In this document: positions 7,495-14,971 of the stretch, piece by piece
How the letters are laid out: every line of letters begins with the position of its first letter
Position numbering within the stretch: position 1 is the stretch's first letter
Source of the DNA: VXNJ01 sp009840625
GTDB taxonomy: Bacteria > Chloroflexota > UBA11872 > VXNJ01
Direction of reading: 5' to 3'
Assembly: GCA_965207915.1 (NCBI GenBank)
Contig: OZ242304.1
Location: forward strand, 62,001-126,000
DNA length: 64,000 nucleotides
The notes under the pieces: model-generated
The model's input: only the letters and a program-made list of their open reading frames with translations
What the model was told of the DNA's origin: nothing
Database searches by the model: none
Translations under genes and position numbers: made by a program

Positions 7495-9419
7495 CCCGCA
7501 AGATTCACGGATCGGTTTAATTAGCGCGCTTTGAGCCGATTCGGACTGACATGTGCCCGGTTTCCGCCCGTGCGGCGCAATCTGGTCGGAGACGAGAACG
7601 CAATTGCCGCCCCTGCGTCCCTTTCCTCCCGGCAACACGCCGATCCTGAGCCCCGATCACCGTTCGCCGGAGCGCCGGGACACGGCTTCGCCGGGGGATC
7701 GGCGGCTATTGCCGCCCGCCTGGTGGGGGGCCGGCGGCTACGTCGGCGCGGCCCGGTAAAGAGGGATCCTGGCCAATGCCGCCAGCGCCTTGCGGTACTG
7801 CTGCGCCGCCGGACAGGCTGAGGGAAGGGTTATCCAGATGCGGCGGGTAGTGATCCGGATGAGGGCGGCCAGCTTGAGGAACCTGAGCCTTATGGTGTCG
7901 CAGCGCAGGCGCCCGTTATCGGCAGCTTCCGGGCAGAGCCGCCTTATCCCCGACAGCAGCACGTAGGCAAAGCCCGAGAAGTAGAGACGCAGCCGGTTGG
8001 CCGAGAACGCCGAGGCGCTGGTGCGGTCGCTAAACAGGGCCAGCTGCATCTCCTTGATGCGGTTTTCCATCTCGCCGCGCGGACAGAAACTGCGTTCGTA
8101 GATCCCGGCCGGCCCCACCTGCCACCTGGACAGGCTGGTGACCACGAAGCGGGGATTGGGTCCGCGGTCCAGGTGCTCGGCCTTGCCGATCACGCGCCGC
8201 GACCGGGACCAGCTGTCCAGGGTGCGATAGGCAAAGTCCCGGTAGAACCGGGCCGGCCTTCCGCTGGCCCGGTGCCGGTAGCGGGCGCTCGAGAGTTCGC
8301 TGGCGATCGCTCCGACCAGGCGCTGGTTGCGGGCCAGGCCGAAGACGAAGTCGACGCTGTTCTCCTCGCACCAGGCCATGGTCTTCTCGCGGGCGAACCC
8401 CGAGTCCCCGCGCAGGACGATCTCCGTCCGCGGCCAGGCCCGCCTGATCCGCTCGACGATGCGGGAGATCTGCTCGGGCACGTCGGCGCCGGGATCGCGG
8501 TTGGATACTCCCAGCCGGCAGGCAAGCAGGTGCTGCCCGCAGTAGACGTAGAGCGGCAGGAAGCAGTAGCTGCGGTAGTACCCGTGATAGAACCTGCCTT
8601 CCTGCTGCTCGCCGTGGACCGGATCGTCGGTGACGTCAAGGTCCAGGACGATCCGTTTGGGCGGACGCGGATGGGCCTCCAGGAAAAGGTCGCAGAGCAG
8701 GTCGTCCATGGCCTGGAAGTTCGCCGCGATGCGGCGATAGCGGTCGGCGGGAGCCGCATCCGGCGCCGAGTTCTCCAGCCGGTTCAGGGTCGCCGCCGAG
8801 GCCAGCGGCTTGCCGCGGCGGTCCGAGCCGGTCACGTCCTTCTTGCCGCAGAGCATGGCCAGGACCGGGTCGGACCGCAGGGCGTCGTGGTCGTTCAGGT
8901 CCTCGTAACCCAGGGCGATCCCGTAAACGCGCTGGGCGATCAGCTCCCTGACGCTGTGGGTGACGGCGTTGGGATTGCGGTGGTCGGCAAAGCAGACTGC
9001 CAGGCGGTCGATCAGGCCCAGGCGCCCATCCACCTCGCCAAGGATCAGCCCGCCGCCGTCAGAGGACATCAGCTGACCGCTAAAGCGCGCCCGGACCCGG
9101 CGGCGGTAGTGGCTTGCGAACTCCAGGTCGATGGGTGCGGAAAGGGTCGTCCGGTTCGTAGACTTTGCCATCGGGAACGCCTTTGCGACGGCTGGTTTTA
9201 GATCACTCCAATTGTCGCGGAGGCGTTGCTGTTTTAAGAAGCGGGAGCGTCAAATCGGGGCCAATCGCAGACGCCTCCACAGATGGTGTCCGGGCCTGGA
9301 CCAAACGGGCAGAGTGCGAATCCGCGACCAGCTGCTGCTGCGCCCCGAATAGGGTCCTGTAAACCTGTCGGGATACGGTGTGGGCGCAGGCGGATTACAA
9401 AATCGGTGCACGATCCGCC
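7495..9419 (-). mobile_element. IS1380-type insertion sequence, copy 1 (1925 bp)
   Basis: Borders were found by comparison with the second copy at 20086-22010, which has the same length and an identical transposase. Terminal inverted repeats are imperfect: CCCGCAAGATTCACGGAT at the left end versus, in copy 2, CCCGGATCGTGCACCGAT at the other end (12 of 18 matches). This copy differs at its right tip, where the terminal two bases read CC on the plus strand in place of the GG expected from copy 2. Flanking 4-mers are CTAA (7491-7494) and CTAG (9420-9423), so the target duplication is not perfect, unlike copy 2. It sits immediately behind the PhyH stop and abuts the IS1182-type element. About 240 bases on each side of the transposase are non-coding. 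Confidence 0.9.
7738..9171 (-). CDS. IS1380-family transposase
   Basis: 477-residue DDE transposase. Probable catalytic residues: Asp in LDLDVTDD, Asp in LRGDSGF, and Glu in RIKEMQ, the order and spacing seen in the IS1380 family. An N-terminal segment containing SSDGGGLILGEVD is also typical. It is intact and identical in amino-acid sequence to the copy at 20334-21767, so both copies may be active or recently moved. Confidence 0.92.
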   Translation of the reverse strand: MAKSTNRTTLSAPIDLEFASHYRRRVRARFSGQLMSSDGGGLILGEVDGRLGLIDRLAVCFADHRNPNAVTHSVRELIAQRVYGIALGYEDLNDHDALRSDPVLAMLCGKKDVTGSDRRGKPLASAATLNRLENSAPDAAPADRYRRIAANFQAMDDLLCDLFLEAHPRPPKRIVLDLDVTDDPVHGEQQEGRFYHGYYRSYCFLPLYVYCGQHLLACRLGVSNRDPGADVPEQISRIVERIRRAWPRTEIVLRGDSGFAREKTMAWCEENSVDFVFGLARNQRLVGAIASELSSARYRHRASGRPARFYRDFAYRTLDSWSRSRRVIGKAEHLDRGPNPRFVVTSLSRWQVGPAGIYERSFCPRGEMENRIKEMQLALFSDRTSASAFSANRLRLYFSGFAYVLLSGIRRLCPEAADNGRLRCDTIRLRFLKLAALIRITTRRIWITLPSACPAAQQYRKALAALARIPLYRAAPT

Positions 9420-9423
9420 CTAG

Positions 9424-11010
9424 GAGCCCGCGCCGCAGGAAGAGCGCGGACGACCCGGTTTCAGCCGGCTGATCATTTTTTCGCCGAAGTCGCGCCGCTT
9501 CGTCGCTCCGAGCACCTGTCCGCCGCCGTTGCGGCCTGCCGCAAGCCCTCGTCCCGCGCCCACGGCCGCGATTCCGGGCCAGATCATGGGGATCCGCGCC
9601 ACCCGCTCACGCCTTAACCGCATTTAGCCTTCTGGCGTTGAGCGCCAGGCACACCAGGGCCCATTCGCCCCTGACCTTGTCCAGTCCCCGCACGCTGAAG
9701 CGCCTGAAGCCCAGTACCTGCTTTATCCAGCCGAACGGGGGTTCGGCGATGTGCTTGCGGGCCGCGTACAGCTTCCTGCCCTCCGCGGTGGAGAGCCTGG
9801 CGGCCATGCGCGCGCGGGCCGCGCCGCGGACCGGGCGCCCGGTCCGGCCCTCGCGGCCCTGGGCCACGTAGGCCTCGATCCCCTTCTCCTCAAGGGACCT
9901 GAAGACCTTTTCGTCGGCGTAGCCGGAGTCGGCCAGGACGACGGCCGGCGCCAGACCGGTGTTGTTCCCGGTCCGCTCCAGCATGTTCGCCAGCTGGCCG
10001 GCGTCGGAGGCCGAGCCGGTAACGTCCACCGCCACGATCAGGCGCGACTCCCCGTCCACGGCCGCCTGGGCGTTATACGCCTGCTGGAAGCCCTCGGTGG
10101 AGGTGTTCATGATGGAGGATTCGGGATCGGTGAAGTTGTGCTGGGCCCCGGGGTCGGGCTCCCCGTAGGGGCGCTTGTAGGGCGCACCGCCCCTGGGATT
10201 GCGCTTCTGGCCGGGTTTTCGCCCGCGCTTCTCGTCGAACCGGCGGGCCTTCTCCTCCAGGCGCTGCTTGGCCGCGGCGATGGCCTGCAGGCGGTCGGAG
10301 CGGCGCCGCAGCTCCTCGGGTATCTCGTCGCCGCCGTCGGAGTCCTCCCCGTACAGCTCGTCCTCGGCCGCATCGATCGCCTCGGCGCGCTCCAGCAGGC
10401 CTGCGATCTCCTCGCGCAGCTTCCGCTCCTGCTCCAGCATGCGGGAGTAGGTCATGGCCTTGCGCCTGGAGGCGCTTGCCTTCACCTTGCTTGAGTCGAT
10501 GGCCAGGGTCCCCAGCTTTGTCAGCCCCAGCTCGCGGGCTACTCGCACCACCTGCACGAACAGGTCCTTGAAGTCCCCCAGGTGACGGCGGCGGAACTCG
10601 CAGATCGTGCGGTGGCGGGGGAGGTTGCCGGCGGCCAGGTAGCGGAAGCCGACGTCGCGCTGCAGGGCGCGTTCGATCCGGCGCGAGGAGAACACCCCGA
10701 CGGCGTAGCCGTACAGCAGCAGCTTGACCATCAGCGCCGGTTCGTAGGGACGGTTGCGGCGCCCGTCGCCGGCGTAGGGGGCGTAGAAGGCGGCAAGGTC
10801 CATCGCGTCGACCAGATCGGAGACCTGGTAGCAAAGATCGTCGGCCGGCAGCCATTCGCGCACGTCGGGCGGCATCATGATGGGCTGATCGGGATGGTAG
10901 TCGCGGAAGGTCGTCGGCATGGGGGCGGATCCGGGGGACGTGGCGATCAACCGATTCTCACCTTGCCGGGAAGGGCGATCCTCCTTCACGGGTTTCTGCG
11001 GCGCAGGCTC
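9424..11010 (-). mobile_element. IS1182-type insertion sequence, copy 1 (1587 bp)
   Basis: Terminal inverted repeats are GAGCCTGCGCCGCAGAAA (right end, read inward) and GAGCCCGCGCCGCAGGAA (left end), 16 of 18 matching. The element is flanked on both sides by CTAG (9420-9423 and 11011-11014), a 4-base target duplication. The copy at 54285-55871 has the same length; I noticed one base difference between them, outside the transposase. It lies only 4 bases from the IS1380-type element and ends 11 bases from the oppF stop, so both elements sit in the gap between two convergent genes. Confidence 0.92.
9607..10920 (-). CDS. IS1182-family transposase
   Basis: 437-residue DDE transposase when started at ATG 10920, which gives the usual family N-terminus (FRDYHPDQ...LPADDLCYQVSDLVD). 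A longer reading from GTG 10989 adds 23 residues. Landmarks: YEPALMVKLLLYGYA, RHRTICEFRRRH, catalytic Asp in LAIDSSKVKA, Asp in VLADSGYADEKV, and a C-terminal EPPFGWIKQVLGFRRF carrying the Glu. A charged helical insertion (about residues 165-240) is common in this family. It is intact and identical to the other copy. Confidence 0.92.
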   Translation of the reverse strand: MPTTFRDYHPDQPIMMPPDVREWLPADDLCYQVSDLVDAMDLAAFYAPYAGDGRRNRPYEPALMVKLLLYGYAVGVFSSRRIERALQRDVGFRYLAAGNLPRHRTICEFRRRHLGDFKDLFVQVVRVARELGLTKLGTLAIDSSKVKASASRRKAMTYSRMLEQERKLREEIAGLLERAEAIDAAEDELYGEDSDGGDEIPEELRRRSDRLQAIAAAKQRLEEKARRFDEKRGRKPGQKRNPRGGAPYKRPYGEPDPGAQHNFTDPESSIMNTSTEGFQQAYNAQAAVDGESRLIVAVDVTGSASDAGQLANMLERTGNNTGLAPAVVLADSGYADEKVFRSLEEKGIEAYVAQGREGRTGRPVRGAARARMAARLSTAEGRKLYAARKHIAEPPFGWIKQVLGFRRFSVRGLDKVRGEWALVCLALNARRLNAVKA

Positions 11011-11021
11011 CTAGGCCGGCT

Positions 11022-11858
11022 TCAGTCCGGTTGGGGACGGTCCGGGGCGGCGCCGGCGGCCTCCAGCAGCGCTCTTGAGTACTCGTGGTCGGGCTCTGCC
11101 AACAGCTTCTCCACGCTGCCCTGCTCGACGATGCGGCCGTTCTGCATGACCGCGATCTCGTCGCACAGGTAACGGGCGACCGCCAGGTCGTGGGTAATCA
11201 GCAGGAAGCTGACCCCCAGCTCGTGCCGCAACCGGTCGAGCAACGCGATCACGCCGGCCCGCACCGAGACGTCCAGCATCGAGGTGGGTTCGTCGGCCAC
11301 CACCAGGTCCGGTTCGATGATCAGCGCGCGGGCAATGGCGACCCGCTGCCGCTGGCCGCCGGATAGCTCGTGGGGGTAGCGGAAGAGGTAGCGGTGCGGC
11401 GGGGCTATCTCGACTCTGGCCAGGAACTCCTCGGCGCTTGCCCGCCAATGCCGCGGCCCCCCGACCCGGTGCACCCGCAAGGGCTCGATGACGCTGTCGT
11501 ACACGGTTCGCCGGGGGTTCAGCGACTCGTAGGGATCCTGGAAGATGATCTGGGCGCGGCGCCGGAATGATTTGAGCGCCCGACCGTGCAGGCCGGCCAC
11601 GTCGAAACTCGCCCGACCTTCGTGGAAGATGATCTGCCCGTCGCTGGGGTCCTCCAGTCGAACCAGCATGCGACCGGTCGTCGTCTTGCCCGATCCGGAG
11701 CCGCCGACCAGCCCAAAACACTGTCCGCGCCCGATCTGGAAGCTGACGCCGTCGACTGCCCGCAACGCTTCGCCGCGCGCCCAGAAGCCGCCGCCTTGCT
11801 CGAAAGTCTTGCCCAGACCCTTAACGGTCACGATCGGGTCACCGGCCGGATCCTTCAT
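11022..11858 (-). CDS. oppF: Oligopeptide/dipeptide ABC transporter ATP-binding protein, OppF/DppF type
   Basis: Second ATPase of the peptide importer, 278 residues. Visible: Walker A GGSGSGKTT (note GGSG rather than the more common GESG), Q-loop QDPYESLNP, signature LSGGQRQR, Walker B LVVADEPTS, H-loop ITHDLA. The C-terminal extension is short, as usual for OppF. ATG at 11858 overlaps the oppD stop (ATGA), so it is translationally coupled. A longer frame upstream runs inside oppD and is not used. It is the last gene of a five-gene minus-strand operon, and an IS1182-type element lies 11 bases behind its stop. Confidence 0.93.
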   Translation of the reverse strand: MKDPAGDPIVTVKGLGKTFEQGGGFWARGEALRAVDGVSFQIGRGQCFGLVGGSGSGKTTTGRMLVRLEDPSDGQIIFHEGRASFDVAGLHGRALKSFRRRAQIIFQDPYESLNPRRTVYDSVIEPLRVHRVGGPRHWRASAEEFLARVEIAPPHRYLFRYPHELSGGQRQRVAIARALIIEPDLVVADEPTSMLDVSVRAGVIALLDRLRHELGVSFLLITHDLAVARYLCDEIAVMQNGRIVEQGSVEKLLAEPDHEYSRALLEAAGAAPDRPQPD

Positions 11859-12829
11859 GCGGGCTCCGGGCAGGGGTCGAAGCACAGGGCCCAGTGATCC
11901 GCCGAGCGTTCGATTCGGGGCGCCTGCGCGGTGCGGCACTCCGGCAGGGCCTGCCGGCAGCGGGGATGAAAACGGCAGCTCGGCGGAGGCTCGAGCAGGT
12001 CGGGCGGCTCGCCGCCGATGACCGCCAGATCGCGGCGCGGCCCCTGGAGCCTGGGCACCGCATCGAGCAGGGCGCGCGTGTAGCGGTGGATGGGCGCGGA
12101 AAGCACCCGGTCGGTGGGACCCGATTCGATCAGCTGGCCGGCGTACATGACCGCCACGTGATCGCAGACCTGGGCGATCGCCGCCAGGTCGTGCGAGACC
12201 AGGATCATCGCCCTTTGCGACCGGCGGTGGATCCGGGCCAGGCGCCGCAGGATCTGCCGCTGCACGATCACGTCCAGGGCGGTGGTCGGCTCGTCGGCCA
12301 CCAGCACGTCGGGATCGCAGCAGAGCGCCATCGCGATCACCGCGCGCTGGCGCATGCCGCCGCTGTACTCGTGCGGATAGGACCACATGACGGCGGGATC
12401 CAGGCCGACGAGCTCGTAGAGCTCTTCGAGCCTTTCCTGCATCCTCTCGCGCGGCAGCGAGCGGTGCGCGCGGATGGCCTCGATGATCTGATCGCCGACC
12501 CGGTAAACCGGATTCAGCGAGTTCATCGCCGCCTGGAAGACCATCGCCACCCGGTTCCCGCGCAACTCGCGCAGCTGGGCCGGTGAAAAACCCAGGATGT
12601 CCTCCCCGCCGAGCAGGACCCTCCCCGAGCGGACGCGGGCGTTCTCCGGCAGAAGGCGCAGCAGGCAGTTGGCCACGGTCGTCTTGCCGCAGCCGGATTC
12701 GCCCACCAGTCCGAGCGCCTGGCCCGGCAGCAGTTCGAATGAAACCCGGTCCACGGCGGCCACCGGTCCGTCGCCGGTCAGGTATTCCAGGGTCAGGTCC
12801 TGAACCCTGAGCAGCGGATCCGGGCTCAT
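11855..12829 (-). CDS. oppD: Oligopeptide/dipeptide ABC transporter ATP-binding protein, OppD/DppD type
   Basis: First ATPase of the importer, 324 residues. Walker A GESGCGKTT, Q-loop VFQAAMNSLNP, signature YSGGMRQR, Walker B VLVADEPTT, H-loop VSHDLA. The C-terminal oligopeptide-transporter domain has the Cys-rich segment (CRFHPRC...LPEC) that in some OppD/DppD proteins holds an iron-sulfur cluster. It overlaps oppC (ATGA at 12829-12826) and oppF by 4 bases each, consistent with one polycistronic message. Confidence 0.94.
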   Translation of the reverse strand: MSPDPLLRVQDLTLEYLTGDGPVAAVDRVSFELLPGQALGLVGESGCGKTTVANCLLRLLPENARVRSGRVLLGGEDILGFSPAQLRELRGNRVAMVFQAAMNSLNPVYRVGDQIIEAIRAHRSLPRERMQERLEELYELVGLDPAVMWSYPHEYSGGMRQRAVIAMALCCDPDVLVADEPTTALDVIVQRQILRRLARIHRRSQRAMILVSHDLAAIAQVCDHVAVMYAGQLIESGPTDRVLSAPIHRYTRALLDAVPRLQGPRRDLAVIGGEPPDLLEPPPSCRFHPRCRQALPECRTAQAPRIERSADHWALCFDPCPEPA

Positions 12830-13773
12830 CGCCGGCGGAGCCTGGGGTTAACGACCTCGTCGAGGGCTCGTCCCACCAGGTAGAAGGAGGAGCAAAGGAG
12901 AGTGATCGAGAGACTGGCCGGCAGGATCAGCCACCAGTAGCTCCCGACGTCGAGCAGGTACCCGGCCGATTCGGTGGTGTGGATCATCAGCCCCCAGGAC
13001 ATGCGCACGTCGAGCAGGCCCAGGAAAGAGAGGACCGCCTCGGAAAAAATGGCGGCGGTGACGGTGAACATCATGTAGAGGAACGCCAGCGGCAATAGGT
13101 TGGGGACGATGTGCGTGAAAACGACGTGCCAGGGCCCGCCGCCGGCCGCGCGGGCGGCTTCGATGTAGGGTTTGACCACCACCGTCAAGGCCTGGGACTT
13201 GAGCAGCACCGCGGTGCCACCGAATCCGGACAACACCCCGATTACCAGGGCCAGTTCGAACTGCTGGACACCGATCAGGGCCGAAAGAACGATCAGCACG
13301 CTGATTCCCGGGACCATGATCATGATGTCGGCCAGGCGCATCAGGACGGCGTCCACCACGCCGCCGAAATAGGCCGCGACCGCCCCGACCGTGGTGCCGA
13401 TGGTCACCGTGATGACGGCTGCTGACAGGCCGAGCACGAACTCGGTCCGCGCCGAGAACATCAGCTGCGAGAGGATGTCGCGGCCAAGCGGGTCGGTGCC
13501 GAGCGGATGGGCGCGGCTGGGCGGGGCGGGCTGGACGGTCTGATCGAACGCGTAGCCGACCACGGGATCGTAAACGGCCGGGTCCCAGAAGGTGGCCATG
13601 AGGAGCGGATGGGCGATCGCCATTAATGCGTACAGCGAAATGATGGCGAGTCCGGCGAGGCCGATCCGGGTGGCGGCGAACAGCCGCCAGTTGCGCCGCG
13701 CGGTGGCCCAGAACAAACCGGCCCGGACCCGCCAGATCGGGACCCCTTCGCCGTAGTCGGCGTCGACTCTCAT
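12826..13773 (-). CDS. oppC: Peptide ABC transporter permease, OppC/DppC type
   Basis: 315-residue inner-membrane permease. An N-terminal anchor helix (about residues 35-55) precedes a periplasmic loop with the typical HPLGTDPLGRDILSQ segment. Five further membrane helices follow, with the EAA-type cytoplasmic loop (EAARAAGGGPWHVVFTHIVPN) that contacts the ATPase. It starts immediately after the oppB stop and overlaps oppD by 4 bases. The length is normal for the family. Confidence 0.93.
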   Translation of the reverse strand: MRVDADYGEGVPIWRVRAGLFWATARRNWRLFAATRIGLAGLAIISLYALMAIAHPLLMATFWDPAVYDPVVGYAFDQTVQPAPPSRAHPLGTDPLGRDILSQLMFSARTEFVLGLSAAVITVTIGTTVGAVAAYFGGVVDAVLMRLADIMIMVPGISVLIVLSALIGVQQFELALVIGVLSGFGGTAVLLKSQALTVVVKPYIEAARAAGGGPWHVVFTHIVPNLLPLAFLYMMFTVTAAIFSEAVLSFLGLLDVRMSWGLMIHTTESAGYLLDVGSYWWLILPASLSITLLCSSFYLVGRALDEVVNPRLRRR

Positions 13774-14922
13774 CTACAGCCGGATCCTGGGATCGAGCAG
13801 GGCGTACAGGATGTCCACCGCCAGGTGGGCCAGCAACACGAAAACCCCGACGAACACGAAGGCCCCGACCGCCAGCGGCAGGTCCTCCTGCTGGGCGGCC
13901 GCGACCAGTGTCTGGCCCATGCCGGGCCAGGAAAACACCGTCTCGATGATCACGCCGCCATCGATCGCGAACGCCAGCGAAAACACCAGACTGGTAACCA
14001 CCGGCAGGATGGCGTTGCGGGCGACATGGCGGTCGCGAACCACCGCTTCCGGCAGCCCCTTGGCGCGCGCCGCCAGGACGTAGTCCTCGCGCATCGTCTC
14101 GAGCATGCTGTTGCGGGTGAGCAGCATAGTGCCGGCGAATGAAATCAGCGTCAGGGTCGCAACCGGCAGGACCATGTGCGAGATCACGTCCAGCGCCAGA
14201 TGGGCGGTCCCGGCAAGGGCGAAGGCTCCAAGCGCGGCGGCGCTGGCCGCCGCGAGCACTCCTACCCCGATCAGGGTCGTGTGCGGCAGCCGGCGGCGGC
14301 GCGCGATTACGAGCGCGGCGAGCGCCAGGACCGAGACCAGCCCGGCGGCGATCAGCATTTGGCCAAAAAGGGTGTTGGCATCGACCTCGGCGCCGGACCA
14401 GACCCGCGGGTCCAGGAACTTGCCGAGCGGGAACCAGCCGAGTTTGTAGGCGAACGCCCAGATCATCATCAGGCCGAACCACGGGGTAAATACGGTATAG
14501 AGCGAGACGCCGCCGACGGTGGCTACGTACTCGAACCACTGCCCGCGGCGCCAGGCCACGACCTTGCCCAGCGCAAACCCCAGATAGAACGACGCGACCG
14601 TGGCCGTCGCGAAAAGCATTACCGTGCGCGGGAGTCGTTCGGCGATCACCTCGCCCACCCCGCGCGGATACAGCGAAAAGGAGGTTCCAAGGTCCCCGCG
14701 CACGAAGTTGCCCAGGTAGGTCAGATACTGGCGCCACAGCGGCTGGTCGAGACCGAATCTCTCCTGGATCTGGGCGCGCGTCTCGGGCGGGATGTTCGGA
14801 TCGAGGGCGAAGAAATTGCTCACGTCGCCGGGCTGGGCGTTGACCAGGAAGAAGACCAGGGTGACGAAAATGAAAAGCGTGAGCACGATCTGCAGGCCCC
14901 GCCGCAGCAGGTACCTGGTCAT
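13774..14922 (-). CDS. oppB: Peptide ABC transporter permease, OppB/DppB type, with extra membrane segment
   Basis: 382-residue permease; typical OppB/DppB proteins are about 305-340 residues. The N-terminus (RYLLRRGLQ, FVTLVFFLVNAQPGD) and C-terminus (ALLDPRIRL) are standard, and the EAA loop is present (LAARAKGLPEAVVRDRHVARNAILP). The extra length lies at about residues 180-255, between the LGWFPLG segment and HMVLPVATL. It contains two hydrophobic stretches separated by a basic turn (ARRRRLPH), probably two added membrane helices. The start ATG is 50 bases downstream of the binding-protein stop. Confidence 0.92.
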   Translation of the reverse strand: MTRYLLRRGLQIVLTLFIFVTLVFFLVNAQPGDVSNFFALDPNIPPETRAQIQERFGLDQPLWRQYLTYLGNFVRGDLGTSFSLYPRGVGEVIAERLPRTVMLFATATVASFYLGFALGKVVAWRRGQWFEYVATVGGVSLYTVFTPWFGLMMIWAFAYKLGWFPLGKFLDPRVWSGAEVDANTLFGQMLIAAGLVSVLALAALVIARRRRLPHTTLIGVGVLAAASAAALGAFALAGTAHLALDVISHMVLPVATLTLISFAGTMLLTRNSMLETMREDYVLAARAKGLPEAVVRDRHVARNAILPVVTSLVFSLAFAIDGGVIIETVFSWPGMGQTLVAAAQQEDLPLAVGAFVFVGVFVLLAHLAVDILYALLDPRIRL

Positions 14923-14971
14923 GGAACCGGCCTCAATGAGCGGTCGCAGTCAATCGTTTTGCAACGATGCG

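Noticed and set aside
6610..7638. Long minus-strand frame of 342 codons across the PhyH gene
   Set aside because: It mirrors the dioxygenase on the other strand, shows no family motifs, and runs into the IS1380-type element.
8173..9201. Long plus-strand frame of 342 codons inside the IS1380-type element
   Set aside because: Antisense to a clear transposase, repeated exactly in copy 2, composition like a GC-rich shadow frame.
11022..12386. Extended 454-codon reading of the OppF gene
   Set aside because: The additional N-terminus lies in the oppD gene in another frame; ATG 11858 with the ATGA overlap is the natural start.
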